Positions 1 through 18,000 are shown, counted from the first letter of the stretch. The stretch: DNA of 64,000 bases from Haliclona indistincta (GCA_964017065.1 OZ024784.1:9405152-9469151), one strand, 5' to 3'. The notes: generated by a model from the sequence alone, not told the origin. Translations and numbers: made by a program.

Positions 1-331
1 CAGACTGTGTCCTCCTCTTCTATTCAAGCCGCTGATGTAGGGATACTTGGGACTTTTATTACTTTTGCAAGCATTGTTCCTTTACTTTCGCAAGCATTAA
101 CCCATCTTGACCAACACAGACAATGAAGCCATGAATGACCGTAACTTGTCCATGGAGGAGCTTCTTGTAGCCAAAACAGAGTCCTTTATTTTTGCTCGGT
201 ACGTAAAATTGAAGAAAAATCTCTTCAGAAAATCAAGAAAGACCCGTTTTTGATAGCATATTTTGATTTTAATTAATATTTGCCAAAATCCAGTGTTTTC
301 TTATAACTGATGTGATGATTGGTAACTCATA
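1..331. other. Sequence downstream of MBTPS1
   Basis: No gene is supported here. It lies beyond the MBTPS1 stop codon and should hold that gene's 3' UTR; TTTATT near 183 is a possible minus-strand poly(A) signal. Positions about 60-110 carry a short repeat (TTTGCAAGCATTGTTCCTTT type) also found in tandem at 16936-17025. A short plus-strand open stretch from 131 ends at a possible GT donor near 199, but it resembles nothing I know. Confidence 0.5.
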
Positions 332-5463
<5,132 letters not shown>

Positions 5464-5472
5464 TTTGTGGTG
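5464..5472. promoter_or_regulatory. Very compact MBTPS1/ANAPC10 divergent promoter region
   Basis: The MBTPS1 ATG (5461-5463, minus) and the first in-frame ATG of ANAPC10 (5473, plus) are separated by only 9 bp. If ANAPC10 starts at its next Met (5527) the gap is 63 bp. Either way the two genes must share a promoter, and the 5' UTR of each probably overlaps the coding exon of the other. No TATA motif is evident. Confidence 0.7.
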
Positions 5473-6057
5473 ATGATCGATGCGGCTAAACCACGCCCAG
5501 ATCTCAGGTGTCCACACCCCTTCAGCATGTTCCACGAGGAGGGCAAGTCGTCTAATCTGCTGGAGATAGGCAACCAGGCAGTGTGGTCTCTATCTTCTTG
5601 CAAGCCAGGGTTTGGAGTAGCAAACATAAGGGATGGCAGTACTGATTCGTACTGGCAATCAGACGGTCCTCAACCTCATCACGTGAACATTGAGTTTTTA
5701 AAAAAGACATCTGTTGTCAAGCTGGCTGTGTATGTTGACTATCGAGTAGATGAGAGCTACACTCCTAGCAAGATATCAATCAAAGCTGGCAGTCACTTTC
5801 ATGATCTTGCATTAGTCACTACTATTGAACTTGCAGAGCCGAGTGGTTGGGTTTTCATAGACACTATCGACAAACAGAACAGACCAGTTAAGGGTTTTCT
5901 ATTTCAATTATCTATCACAGCCAATCATCAAAATGGTCGTGACACACACATTAGACAGGTCTGTGTATATGAAGCAAAAAATAATGGAAACCAGAGACTG
6001 GACACATATCCTGTATTCTATACTGCAGACTGCCTAGCTTATAGTACCATAAGGTAG
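5473..6057 (+). CDS. ANAPC10: Anaphase-promoting complex subunit 10 (DOC domain)
   Basis: Substrate-recognition subunit of the APC/C ubiquitin ligase; it helps the co-activator bind D-box substrates. Single exon of about 194 codons, close to the usual 185. The DOC/galactose-binding-like fold is clear: IGNQAVWSLSSCKPGFGV, then TDSYWQSDGPQPHHVNI, then DESYTPSKISIKAG, then NHQNGRDTHIRQ. The protein ends in the conserved Ile-Arg tail (STIR) that docks on APC3/CDC27 in known homologues. Two starts are possible: ATG at 5473, and ATG at 5527 (MFHEEGK), which is nearer the conserved core. Transcribed away from MBTPS1 and towards ANKS6. Confidence 0.95.
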   Translation: MIDAAKPRPDLRCPHPFSMFHEEGKSSNLLEIGNQAVWSLSSCKPGFGVANIRDGSTDSYWQSDGPQPHHVNIEFLKKTSVVKLAVYVDYRVDESYTPSKISIKAGSHFHDLALVTTIELAEPSGWVFIDTIDKQNRPVKGFLFQLSITANHQNGRDTHIRQVCVYEAKNNGNQRLDTYPVFYTADCLAYSTIR

Positions 6058-6195
6058 TGCTGTAGTGTATTTGTGTATGACAGCACAATAACAAAGACTG
6101 TGACATAGTGTGTGTGTGTTTAGTATAGCATGGCAAATTGTGAATTATAGTTGTTGAAAAGTGAACTTGGATCCTGAGAAAAACAGGAGGAATTG

Positions 6196-6201
6196 AATAA
6201 A
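6196..6201 (+). terminator. Poly(A) signal AATAAA for ANAPC10
   Basis: A canonical AATAAA 139 bp after the ANAPC10 stop codon. It sits 6 bp before the ANKS6 stop codon on the other strand (6208-6210), so cleavage would take place inside the antisense ANKS6 coding end and the two transcripts should overlap tail to tail. Confidence 0.6.
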
Positions 6202-6207
6202 ATTATG

Positions 6208-8879
6208 TCATTGCTCCATACCTGCACTAGTGACAGCATCAGCTTCTTGCTGTGGCTAAAGGGAGATAAAGAAGTACAATGTAAATAGCATGATGAATAT
6301 TCAAGCTCACCAGTAAATTAGCTGCTGGTGTAGATTTGTTAGTTTTCAGTGATTTTATGAGCAGGAGAAGAGCCTTCCTATCTTCAACAATGGTCACACC
6401 CACTTCCTCTAGTTCCTGTTCTGACAGAGTCATGAAGGAGTGCAGATCCATCTATACACACAGATATACATATCATCACTATCTCGCACATTACACAGTC
6501 ACAACCTCCTCCTTCTCAAATATTGGAAGATATTGGCTGAGAGAAGATTTTGCTAGCACTTCATTCAAGCCTACATGAATGTTTGTTTCTTCTCGATAAA
6601 GTCACTGTAATGAATGTTACTATACTCACCTGGTCCTGTAGATGAAGGCTTCAGTTTCTCAAATGACATTTTCTTTGTAAATCTCTTTTCAGGACTAGTC
6701 CCAGCACGTGGGCGAAGTGTAATGGGTGTACCTTTAGACATGAATAATTCAGCACTGGAGCGACGACTATTGAAAAATTTTGGAGTTTTGGAAACTTCAG
6801 CAGACTGAGGTAGATTTCTCTGAAAAGATGGCATGGGTCTTCCACGTGAAAGCGCTCCAATATCTTTCCTAGTAGCAGGTGACTTTGCAAAAGAAAAAGG
6901 ATTCGCAGACTGAGATTTAGGAGACTTAGGAATGGGACTATGGCGTGAGAAGGCAGTAGGTGTGACGCTACGTGGAGTCCGAGGATTAGAATGAGGAGGA
7001 GGTAACTTGAGCTGAGGAGGACGAGGATGAGGAGAGGATCGTGACTTAGGAAGAGAAGCTCCAGTTGGTGGCTGTGAATCACTTCGATGACTTCCTGATT
7101 CCTTAAACAACTGAGGTTTAGTAGACGAGGATGATTCCTCCTTGAAAGAATTGGCGGGAGCAGGAGATGCTCTTTGAGGAGGAGTGAGAAACCCTCTTTT
7201 ATCAGGTATATCAACCTGAAGTAGATGAGAGAAAAACAAGATCAACATATTATGAGTTGCTCACATAACTCACAACTGAAAGAGGCTCATCACTCTTCTG
7301 TTGAAAAGCAGTTGAAAGTCTGTTCAAAATGACTTCAGTAGACTCAGGCTCACTTACTCCTTCCTTTACCTAAAACAAAAACCAAGATGCACTGCTATAA
7401 CTAGCACAGCAACACTCACCCCATCACCGCCACCATTATCCACCTTCTCCTCCTCCTTCACAGTACTCAGCTGTCCAGGACGTTCTCTAGGAATGGCTGC
7501 CTTTAGCCGCTGTATAGCAGTTGATGCTATCAGTTGTATCATGCTTGGATCACCTGTAAATATCAAACACACGATATGTACTATGTTGGTGACTCTTGAC
7601 ATAGCTATGCAAAAGGTATTGGTAATTTATTGTAATTTATCCTGGCTCAGGATTAGAAACTATAAACTTGGTATTATAAAATATCTTTGCACACGGACAT
7701 TGCCTGTTAGTACACTCACGTGTGAGATGTGCAATATCAAATGCATTTGATCCATTCTTAGCTCTTAGGGAGACATCAGCCCCATGGTCAGCCAGCAGCT
7801 TGGCTACCTCATGATGCTTGTGGTGAGCTGCATGCATGAATGCTGTCCATCCATGAACATGATCCTGCACATTAACATCAGCCCCAGCATCAAGCAGCAG
7901 CTGTACGGCCTGGGAGAAAAAGAATTACAAGTGTAGACTGATTCTCCTCATACCTTCTTGTTTCCTGCTCGAGTGGCATACATGAGAGGAGTGGCACCAT
8001 CCTTGTTGATCATGTTAGCAGTGGCCGCACTTCTCTGTAGAACATCAGACAGTGTGTCCATGTTACCTACACAGAAAAAACAAGTACATAGCACAGGTAA
8101 TAATCCTGCATACCTGACATCACTGCTTCAAATATGTCAATATCAGAAGAAACGGCTAAAAGGAAGAAAATTTAATTGTAGTCAGTTTAATTACACTTAC
8201 CCATTCCAGTATCAGGCAATAGTCCAGCTACTTTACTGTGACCTAGTGATGCTGCCAGATCAACTGCTCTGTTGCCATTGACATCTCTCATTTCTTTCAC
8301 AGCTCCATGCCTCAACAGTACCTTCACTACAACACCTTGGTTGTTAAGAGCGGCCAGCATCAGTGCGGTCCATCGTGTAGCCACCAGTTGAGCATTCACA
8401 TTGCTGCCCTGAGATATTAGTTTAGTGACTATAGCTTCATTCCCACACTGAGCAGCAGCCATCAACGGAGTGATGGATTGTACCTCCTCTTCTCGCCTAA
8501 CCTCAGCTCCTCCATCTAGTAGCCCATTCACTACAGTAGTGAAGCCACCTTGAGCTGCAGCAACCAGAGGACTGGCTCCCCAGCTATTACACAAGTTGAT
8601 GTCTGCGTGACGTTTGAGTAGTGTGTAGACCACTTCATGGTGGCCATAGCAAGAGGCCTGGAGCAGAGCTGTCCAGCCATAGTGATTCTGATGATCCACA
8701 TCCACTCCACTTTCTAGCAGCTGACGAACAGCTTTCTCTTGCCCATTGGCAGCAGCATACATGAGAGGAGTAGAGCCTTCTTCATCAGCACAGTCAATCT
8801 GACCCTGGTCAATGAACGACTGGAGTGCTTCCATGTTGCCCGTTTCAGCAGCCACCAGGACATCTCTTACACGGTCCAT
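6208..8879 (-). CDS. ANKS6: Ankyrin repeat and SAM domain protein 6 (SamCystin-like)
   Basis: Ciliary inversin-compartment scaffold in animals; partners are NEK8 and ANKS3 (family knowledge). The first exon (8187-8879) holds about six ankyrin repeats, e.g. GSTPLMYAAANGQEKAVRQL and NHYGWTALLQASCYGHHEVV. Further repeats are at 8035-8066, 7935-8010 and 7720-7912; the last contains RAKNGSNAFDIAHL, matching the AKNGYTAFDL segment of vertebrate ANKS6. A Ser/Pro/Arg-rich low-complexity stretch follows (about 6640-7215). Then comes a SAM domain (about 6310-6451: LHSFMTLSEQELEEVGVTIV) and a short last exon ending AVTSAGMEQ, stop at 6208-6210. Assignment rests on ankyrin plus SAM order and the KNG motif; ANKS3 is the main alternative. 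Only part of the SAM domain is obvious in one exon. Confidence 0.82.
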
Positions 8880-9176
8880 CTCATCAGGTTGAAATAGGTA
8901 CAGTCAGACTCATAGATAAATGATCATAACCTGATGTATAATTATTATATAAAAATACACAATCAATCACAGACTGACTCGAAAATTAACTTACTACTAA
9001 TAATAGTTTAGGCCGAGAGGTTTGGGCATTGAGAATCAACAGCGCTGGCGATGAGTGGTGTCATAGATATCTGGTAGCATAGGATAAACTGTTCCTCCTC
9101 AAAGGGTTATCTATTAAGTTATTAATTTTAATAACTTGGGTGGTTAGTTAATCCACTCAGCAAGCAGCATAGCAAG

Positions 9177-11364
9177 ATGGCGGAACCCGAGCCCCAAACT
9201 GTTGCCTCATGCTCGAGGAACCGTAGCAGCCGCAAGTACGACCTGGTCGTCTTCGGGGCTACAGGGTACACTGGAAAATTTGTAGTTGAGGAAATTTACC
9301 GCATAAAGAGCAGTGGGAAAGAAAACGTAAAGTGGGCAGTGGCTGGAAGAAATGAGGGAAAGTTGAGAGCTGCCCTCGTTGGTAAGTAAACTGAGAAAAT
9401 GGAAAGTGTCCGTGTGCATGTTTGGCAAGATTATATGTGTGTTTGGTCATAGAGCTGGGTATTCCTGGTGATGCAGTAGATGTTCTTCAGGCTGATATCA
9501 GTGATATGACATCTCTCGAGGCAATGTGCTCCAGTACTAAAGTCATCATTAACTGTGTCGGCCCTGTTAGTGATAGCACTCACATACGTACTGCTCTCAT
9601 TATTGTGCTCTCTTCACTTCCTGCTTAGTATCAGTTGTACGGAGAGCCTATAGTGAAGGCATGCATTAATCAGCAATGCGACTATGTAGACATAACTGGG
9701 GAAACCTTTGTGAGTTATGTGCTTGTCATTGTACTGTGCATGGGTATTTTACTAACTGCAATTATGCATTCAGTTTGTTGAGGAAATGATATTTCGCTAT
9801 GGTGATCGTGCTCGTGAGGCAGGTGTGTACATTGTCAACTCTTGTGGTTTCGATTGCATTCCAAATGATCTCGGAGCTCTTGTGTTGCGCAAGGCATTCA
9901 ATGGTGAGACCAGAATTGCACAATAAGCTAGATATCCCTCTCTATTCAGGTGAACTGGCGTATGTGGAAAGCTACATGAGAGTTGAAAATGTAATGTTTA
10001 TTTTTACTTGCTGTATCACTTCTACAAGTGACCCCTCTTTAGTCTCCTGGGTTCAATATTGGTACCTGGGAGTCATTTCTCAGGAGCATTGGGAATCGTT
10101 CCCGGCTAATGAAGCTACGCAAGGACAAAGGAGCAGCTCGGCTCACTCTTCCAGATGCTAAGCCTCCTAACAGGTATTATTGTACCCACTGTAACAGCAT
10201 TCACCTTCTCTTTTTTAGGGGCAATGCATTCTTCAGCAATGTTACCAAATGCTGGACTGTTCCATTCCCTGGACCTGATCGTGCTACAGTAAGTTGTTCA
10301 CACACACATAGCACATTGTCAGTCAGTTAGTGAATGCAGTGTTACTTTTTATCGTCACACAACTTGATGTAACTGATTTTCTTTCTTCTTGAGGTACTTC
10401 GGAGTCAGGAATACTTTCAAGCAAAAGATAATTCCAAACCAGTATGTTGTGTGATTATTTCTTTCATGTAATTCTTCTTTGTTCACTAGTTTCATGTCAG
10501 GGTGTACTCATCTCTGGATTCTCTTTGCCAACTGGTAACCATGGTGTTTGCGTTTCTGTTCCTAGTGCCACTTGCCCACACCAACTTTGGTGTCAATCTA
10601 ATGCTGAAGGTAGCTTGTTGACTAGCATGATGTACTGTACTGTGATGTACTCACTGCAGTACCCTGCTCTGTTTAGTGGTGGACTAGCTACTAAAACAGG
10701 CCCAAACAAGAAACTGGTAAGTTTGTTTATTGAACATGTATTTTATTATGAAACTGAGAGGTGGATGGTACAGAAGTTCTTACACACGAAGTATAAAGTG
10801 GTAGTAGCTGTAGTATGATGTTGACCAATCAAATCACTTCTAGCTGGGTGTATTGAACGTACAATGTCATGCATGTGCTTTCACTTTTGACTTGTTAATG
10901 CAAATATAACTGGTTCTCATTAGATGGATAACACCACATTCAGTGTCACTTTGGTTGGAACTGGTTACAGCACAGAACAAACAGACAAGTATGAGCAGTA
11001 CTCTAGTGATCCAATAATCATCCCTTTCCTCTCCATAGATCACTTCCACCCTCTGCCTCTCTCCGTGTGCGTGTACATGGAGCAGGTAGGTTCCTCCTCC
11101 TATTTATATCATCTTGTTCTTGCTTCACCTCAGAGCCTGGCTACATCAGCACTTCAGCCATGATGGTACAGTCTGGTCTTTGTCTTGTAAATGAAAGGGA
11201 CAAGCTACCGAAATAGTAAGCGATGAAGCTTAGCGTCAGTGCTATGATCTCCTTCCCTATATAGTGGTGGTATATACACACCAGCTGCTGTGTTTGGAGA
11301 CACTAGCATTATTCGTAACCTTGAGGAGACAGGCAAAATTAAGTTTGAGATCAGTCAGCCTTGA
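9177..11364 (+). CDS. SCCPDH: Saccharopine dehydrogenase-like oxidoreductase
   Basis: Lipid-droplet/membrane-associated NAD(P)-binding oxidoreductase of uncertain substrate. About 11 short exons from ATG 9177 to TGA 11362-11364. The Rossmann loop is in the first exon (YDLVVFGATGYTGKFVVEEI, then WAVAGRNEGKL). Next come VIINCVGP and YGEPIVKACINQQCDYVDIT across 9540-9710, followed by GVYIVNSCGFDCIPNDLG (9820-9880). Later exons carry ISGFSLPTG-like and hydrophobic stretches, then TGPNKKL, and DNTTFSVTLVGTGYSTEQ near 10930. The last exon (from about 11266) encodes the conserved end GGIYTPAAVFGDTSIIRNLE. Size and order match the family. A possible poly(A) signal follows at 11464. Confidence 0.93.
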
Positions 11365-11463
11365 GGTCATCTACCATGCTCAGAGACTAGTAGTGACTTG
11401 CTAGTATTGTGTGAATTCATGTGATAAAAATGCATTGTACAATGACTGTTACTAGGGTTAAAA

Positions 11464-11469
11464 AATAAA
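11464..11469 (+). terminator. Poly(A) signal AATAAA for SCCPDH
   Basis: AATAAA in an A-rich run 100 bp after the SCCPDH stop codon and 35 bp before the stop codon of the convergent glutathione synthetase gene. Confidence 0.6.
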
Positions 11470-11503
11470 AATTGTGCTAACTACATGTATAGTCAAAGTT
11501 GTA

Positions 11504-14503
11504 TCATTGTTGAACACATTTCAGATACTCTTCTTCAGACACAAGCTCCAAGGTATTTAGAGAAGCTACGCCTACAGTCACACCTCCTTCATTAACACTG
11601 GCTGGCTTGCTCCTAACAAGATAACCACTTGAGTTGTTCATTAATACAGTATCTCCTTTTCTGAGGTAGAGAGAAAAAAGGCAGCACACAGCGATTTGAT
11701 TCAACTATAATTATGTCGCTTGAATAAAATTGATCAAAATTAGCGGTAAATGAAGTTTATTCACCAACATTCTATGCACATGCTTGTGTCCAGAAAAATT
11801 TAATTAAAGAGTGATGCAACCAAGTTTTTAAGACTAGGTAACATGCTGCATCATCCATCCAGGATGACAGGATGTAAACAGACACAGATATCCACTCACA
11901 CACATCCTGTTTCAACGGCATGCACGTACATTCCTCAGTCCCCCATGCAAAGCAGTATGTAGACAATGCTTTCTTATTGACACTTTAACACACTGAACAT
12001 GCTCACCTTACGAACACTCCAAATATACCCAGCTCACTAATAATGTCAGTCTCAGTGGCAGTGTTGCTGCCCATGGTAAGGAGCACACCTCTTTGGACTG
12101 GACTGTTGATCATTTCCATTAGAATATGAGTCTGACGAACATCATTTGAAGCCACACCTCCTAATAGCTGTCTAATACCATCACCATAAACATTGTTACC
12201 TTGACAAAGGAAGGAAATGAGAAAGAGGAAATCATTCAAACTACCGTATAGCCGGTTATTTTTATGTGGATTTAATTTTCGAAAGGCTGATGCGAGTCGA
12301 AAATTAGATTTCGAAAAATTGTTTTTGCCTATTTAAAAAGTTCTGTGACATGGCTCTGTGACGAAAATTAGACCCAGCCAAAATTTGGCTAACGAATTAT
12401 TTGACCAGCGAAAAAACTGGCTATACGGTATTCACTTCCTAATGAGATCTGTATGTACATGTAGTTGCATAGTGCACACCTGCGCTATTAGTAATCATGT
12501 ACTGAGTAAAATGAATTTTAAAGCCACGGTCAATAATTAGTCCATTTCTAAGAACATAATTTTTATTAGATCTTATAATGATCAAAATAACCATAACTTA
12601 GTTATCTAACTTTATGCTGTCAGGGCTTACCACCTCCCTCTCGCTGTGGCTTCAATACATACTTGTGAGGATCAGCCAATGCCTTCTGAACAACACCGTC
12701 CCCTTCTGGACCCTGTAAACAGAGAGTGTGTAGCATTGAAGTTCATGTCAGGAACTTAAGTCATTCTAATGATGTTGAATAAACATGTTCACTTACTTCA
12801 TCTAATGAATGGAAACCTGCAAAAGTGGAACGAACCCTAGCAGCGGTTGCCTGGTCAGACAAATACCTGAGAATATAGAATAGCTGCTGGCTCTAGTTTT
12901 TAAGTATGTTTAAATAAGTATGTGAAGTAACAAACCGTGCTTGCTCATGCTTACCTCTCCAGTACTCCGGGCTGTGCTAGAATGTCTTGTATCTTCTTGA
13001 ACCCAACCAGCTGATATGATACTGAGGGACAGCATGAGGCACGAGATAGCTCCATAATCCTTCTTGCAGACCACTCCTATAAAAAGATCAGCAAGCACAA
13101 GTCACACTCATGTATTCAGAAATCACCGAAAATTAATCAATAGAGTTCTGATAGAGGGCTCACTTTTTCTGAAGGATAGTTTGATGGATCATATCCACTG
13201 CGATAGTAGACTACTGCCACCTCTTCACCTGAACTAGAGACAATAAGTTCCCAAGTAGCAGTACTAGAGCTGCAACCGCTGCTAATATAATATTTCTTGG
13301 TAGGCTAGCTATAGGTGAGGTTTAGCTGGTAGCTGACACTAGTAAAGATGTTAGTCCCAATGCAGATCGTACCATAGGGTAGTTGTAGGCAAATAAAGAT
13401 ATATCAGCACCATTAAATTTTCTGCACAAAGTGATGTATGTTACTGGTAACTTACACAATGAGTTCATTGTTGGGTCCTAGTTGAGCATCACTGGATAAC
13501 TGAGTAAGAGTTCGTCGGATTGTGGGCACACCATAGCTGTAAAAAAGTGTCTCTCTTTACACAAGAAAAATATTTGTTGCGTTACCATTGCCAGAGCTTA
13601 AATTCCATTAGTCTCTGGTCAAATATATTAATTTCATGGGGGTACACCACAAACAACACAGCCGCACTATTAGAAAGAATTACAATAACAGCATTAAATT
13701 GTTTATCTTACCGTTTGTTTCCATACTCTTTCCAAGCACAGTGCATTCCATCTGTCAATCCTTGCAAACAGTTGTTCTCTGGTAACTGTAAAAAAAATAC
13801 GGCAAAAGTAAAAGAAAATTAAACGAATGAGCTCAACATTGTATGTTTTGTCACTATCAAATCGTTGTTGTATAAATCTATAAGGCAAAAGTGCAGCAAG
13901 TGATCAATGATAAAATAATTTTCATACTCATGGAAGTCGTTCATTTGAGCTTGTAGACCATCACAACCAGCAGCAATAGTGTTTATCTCAACTTGTAGTA
14001 TACCAAGAGGAGCATCATGAACAGCATTGATTAGATAGTCTGTCCTATGGAGACCAAGCACTGTTGTCTAAGAAACAGACAATAGAACTAAAATTATATT
14101 TTGTCAGTCGGGTGCACCTGCTTGTTGCTTTTAGATAGTTCCTGATGAAGTTCAAACAATCTCCTTACAAACTCATCAGTAGCTATTATGCTGTAAATGC
14201 AACAAACAAGTGATAGCAGATACTACCATAATTTATCTACTCTTTGAAAGCAGAGGTAAGAAACTCATGGTCCGTGCTCAATGCATCCACAACAGTGTTT
14301 ACAGCTTCTTGATTTAAAACTACTTTCTTAAACAACTCTTGGGGAAATTTAGCGGGCTGCAGTGAGACAGACACGTTCGTGCATCCCTTGCCGGCGTCAC
14401 GGCCAAAGAGGAGACCATCGAGAATAGCATAATCCTTTGCAGTAGACACCGACTCAGAATCTCTCCACCAACTACTCTTTTCTAATGGAACCTGCAGCTC
14501 CAT
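11504..14503 (-). CDS. GSS: Glutathione synthetase, copy 1
   Basis: ATP-grasp enzyme that joins glycine to gamma-glutamylcysteine. About 13 exons, start ATG 14501-14503 ([15 protein letters not shown]), stop TGA 11504-11506. Recognised blocks in order: PAKFPQELF (first exon), [11 protein letters not shown] and [12 protein letters not shown] (13940-14070), [18 protein letters not shown] (13710-13790), [12 protein letters not shown] (about 13170-13240), [18 protein letters not shown] (12958-13078), [20 protein letters not shown] (12797-12870), the glycine-rich ATP loop [10 protein letters not shown] (split between 12627 and 12200), [11 protein letters not shown] (12008-12060), and [19 protein letters not shown] in the last exon. 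All expected catalytic segments are present. A closely similar second copy follows immediately upstream in transcription terms. A short TIR element lies in its penultimate large intron. Confidence 0.93.
12242..12430. mobile_element. Small MITE with TACCGTATAGCC termini in GSS copy 1 intron
   Basis: A 189 bp element bounded by TACCGTATAGCC at the left and its exact inverse GGCTATACGGTA at the right. The subterminal parts are also complementary (GGTTATTTTT against AAAAAACTGG). The interior is AT-rich with TCGAAAATTAGA motifs and codes for nothing. A related element lies in a WWOX intron (30904-31075), so this is a dispersed family. The superfamily was not assigned. Confidence 0.75.
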
Positions 14504-15081
14504 AATTCATCGATCAGATCGGCGGCACGTTAGGAGAATTTAACCTGTTTTGCACGGATTTCAACTTTGCTGCCCGAGTTTCTCACTATGCAGACAGTCA
14601 GCAGGTGTAGTGGCGGGCTTATAATTCAATAAGTGAACTTACTGAACTTAGTCAGTGTGGCTGCATGAGCAGGCCAGTTCATAAAAGAATGCTGTCCCAT
14701 AGTTGCTCCCTAGATTAACTAAACCTAAACTTATCAAAATATATAATTGGTCTTGTTAATTAGAGATTATAATCGCTGATTATAATTTACTTTCATCAAC
14801 CCTTCATGAATAGTTAAATTAACACACCAGTAGACTCTCACCATAGATAACACATCATCTATAATACAATAACCACCCACACCTGTTGTGATTCATCTGA
14901 CAGGGTTAATAATATAAGTGGGTCCAGTTTTGCAGCATAATTAAATTTTGTGATGGTAGCATAACAAAGCAGCTTACAATCATGGCTAAAATAACTGAAG
15001 TTACATGTACATGTAGCTGCGTGTAGAAATTGTTTGGTAAAAAGTGAATGGCTTTGGTAGTGTTAAAACAACGGCCATGGT
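14504..15081. other. Spacer between the two GSS genes
   Basis: Runs from the start codon of copy 1 to the stop codon of copy 2, same strand. It must contain the promoter of copy 1 and the 3' UTR of copy 2. I found no coding potential, clear TATA element or repeat boundary. Confidence 0.5.
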
Positions 15082-18000
15082 TTATGTTGTAGAGCATGAT
15101 TTTAAATATTCCACTTCCGACACAAGGGTCACAGTATTCAAAGAAGCCACACCCACTGATACACCTCCTTCATCAGCACTGGCTGGTTTGGTCCTCACAA
15201 GATATCCACTAGAGTTATTCACTAGAATAGTATCTCCTTTTCTGTGGAAGTAAGTAAGTTAAGTAATGACATCCTGACAAGATGACAGGATATCCATCTT
15301 GTCAGGATATCCCATTGCACACCACTATGGTTAGAGAAATGCAGTGCACTGGATGTGGTAAAGGAGTCCAATCAAAACAGCAACCTTAGCTTTCCAGGCA
15401 GGTCTGATGACTAGCTAGCTATTGCGTGTTCACATGGAATCCACTTTTGATGCGCATTCAATCCCCAAACTCGTCAAAGCGAATTGGAAGCGAATTCAAT
15501 GTGCATCGCGAGCGTTTACGTGTAGCGAATTGGATGCGAATTACGCGGCTATTCAAAAGTCTACATCACGCCCTTCTTAGCCTTCAACTATGCTTTTGTA
15601 GCTTTAAACGTCCATTACAAAGCGTTTAGTCCACCAAGTGCCTTGTATTTACTCACGTCCGCCCACGCAATAAACGCAATTCGCTTCCAATCTACCTCCG
15701 GAGGTGGATTGAACGCAATGCGCATTGAATTCGCATCGAGCAGAAGTGGATTCACGTGAAAGCTAGCGAACCGGATTGAATGTGCATTCAATCCACTTCC
15801 ATGTGAACGCGCCTTAATGCGCCCATAAGCCAGAATCCCAACCAATAATAGTGCCATTACAGTCATCTTTTACTTATCAGTCCCTAGTGGCACTGATTTT
15901 TGCTTGTAATGCAGCCACCTCCCTAATTGGGCCATTATGATTTAACTCTAACCTAGCCGCACATGCTCACCTTACGAACACTCCAAATATACCCAGCTCA
16001 CTAATAATGTCAGTCTCAGTGGCAGTGTTGCTGCCCATGGTAAGGAGCACACCTCTTTGGACTGGACTGTTGATCATGTCCATTAGAATGTGAGTCTGAC
16101 GAACATCATTAGAAGCCACACCACCTAATAGCTGTCTAATACCATCACCATAAACATTGTTACCTTGACAAAGAAGGGAAATGAGAAATTTTAAAGTAGG
16201 AATACACCCAATAATTCCTACTACACTTTCAACAAAAAAGCAGTCCACTGGTCCACCATTAGGATGAAAAAAATTCACTTTTGCTATTATTCTTTAATGG
16301 GATGACCCCAACGTGTGAAAACGAATTGCTGGGACTGCTTGCTGGGAAAACGGGACTGCTTGCTTGACGACGAAATCAAGATGGTGACTCTCAGAGAGCT
16401 GTTGCAGATCTTTGCTGTTTTAGCGTTTCTCGAGATTCCAGACATATAGGATTACGTGATCAGATGATTGCTCTGAGCATGAAATACCTTTGGTGAAGCT
16501 GGCAGACATTTTTAAAGTGGTAAACTGAAATTGCCGCTCACACAGTTATATTTCTTCTTCTTTCAGTAAGCCTATAGCGCTGTCCTGAGTGAAAGATCCG
16601 CTACCAAACCTGCACCATTACACGTGTATATATCTGGAATAGTGCTAGATAGGCATCAAACACTACCAGGAGCGAGTAATCTTTGAAAAACATGGTTTTG
16701 GACTGCAGCCGCCATTAATTAACCCTCTTGTTGCTGCTGATCATTGACTCCGCCCACATCAGTTTTTGAAACAGCTTTGCTTCGTCTCTGCTCTGGACGC
16801 TTCAGCATGCAAGCTAGAGGTATGAACATTATTTTGTTTAAAGCAGTACGGTTTTAAAAGGTATGAGAAGAGGATTCCGCATTTGTTGCATGCAGTTCAT
16901 TGCAACAATTTAGCTGCTGATTTAAGACTCTTACTTTTTTGCAAGCATTATTCTATCTTGTTCCTTTACTTTTGCAAGCATCATCCCATCTTGTTCCTTT
17001 ACTTTTGCAAGCATGATCCCTACACTTTTCAGTTTTTTTTATCAAAACTTTTTTACTTTACCTTAGATGTACATGTACATGTAGATAGTACCACAATCAA
17101 AAAACATTACCGCAAACAGAGTGCTCAGTAAAATTCATAATAAAGTTTATTACAATTGCACTCTCGAAGAATGTAAACACAATTATTGGGAAAATCATCA
17201 TTAAGTTGAGCAAGTGGCTAGCTAGAGGAGCTGATTTTAACCAAACAAGGTAAATCATAATAGTTTCCTGAAACTATATCACTACCAACAACTCCCACAC
17301 TGGAATCTTGATAGTTATTAAGTATTTATTGTGGTGAAGTAATTAGCAAAATGCCAGCAACAGTTGCTATGACGATACAATTTAGCTGTAATAATGACAA
17401 CATTTAAAATTTAATTAGTAATTTATGATAAACAGAGAATACTTATTTATGATAAACAGAGAATACTTACCTCCTCCCTCTCGCTGTGGCTTCAATACAT
17501 ACTCGTGAGGATCAGCCAATGCCTTCTGAACAACACTGTCCCCTTCTGGACCCTGTAAACAGAGAGTGTGTAGCATTGAAGTTCATGTCAGGAACTTAAG
17601 TCATTCTAATAAACATGTTCACTTACTTCATCTAATGAATGGAAACCTGCAAAAGTGGAACGAACCCTAGCAGCGGTTGCCTGGTCAGACAAATACCTAC
17701 ATTATAATACAGAGTGAATGTGTATAGTCACACTATTAACCAATGCATTGCTGCACCCGTCACTACAACTACTGATGTGGAGTGTCTAGCAGAGTTAACT
17801 AATAGACCCTCCATTATGTCTTGGTAACAAAGAGCAGCGCCAGACGTATTACAGACAAGCTCTTACACTTGTTTCCATACTCCTGCCATGAATCAAACAT
17901 GACTACTCAAGTGGAAAGGTCACCCTAAACAGACACACATTGCATCATCACACTCTATGTATTATAGCCCCGCCCAGCCACATAAGGAAGTATAGGTCCC

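Noticed and set aside
5951..6136. Minus-strand frame opposite the ANAPC10 3' end
   Set aside because: Antisense to conserved ANAPC10 residues and without splice or family support.
6614..7214. Second open frame overlapping the Ser/Pro-rich ANKS6 exon
   Set aside because: A shadow frame of a low-complexity coding exon; the chosen frame joins the ankyrin and SAM parts.
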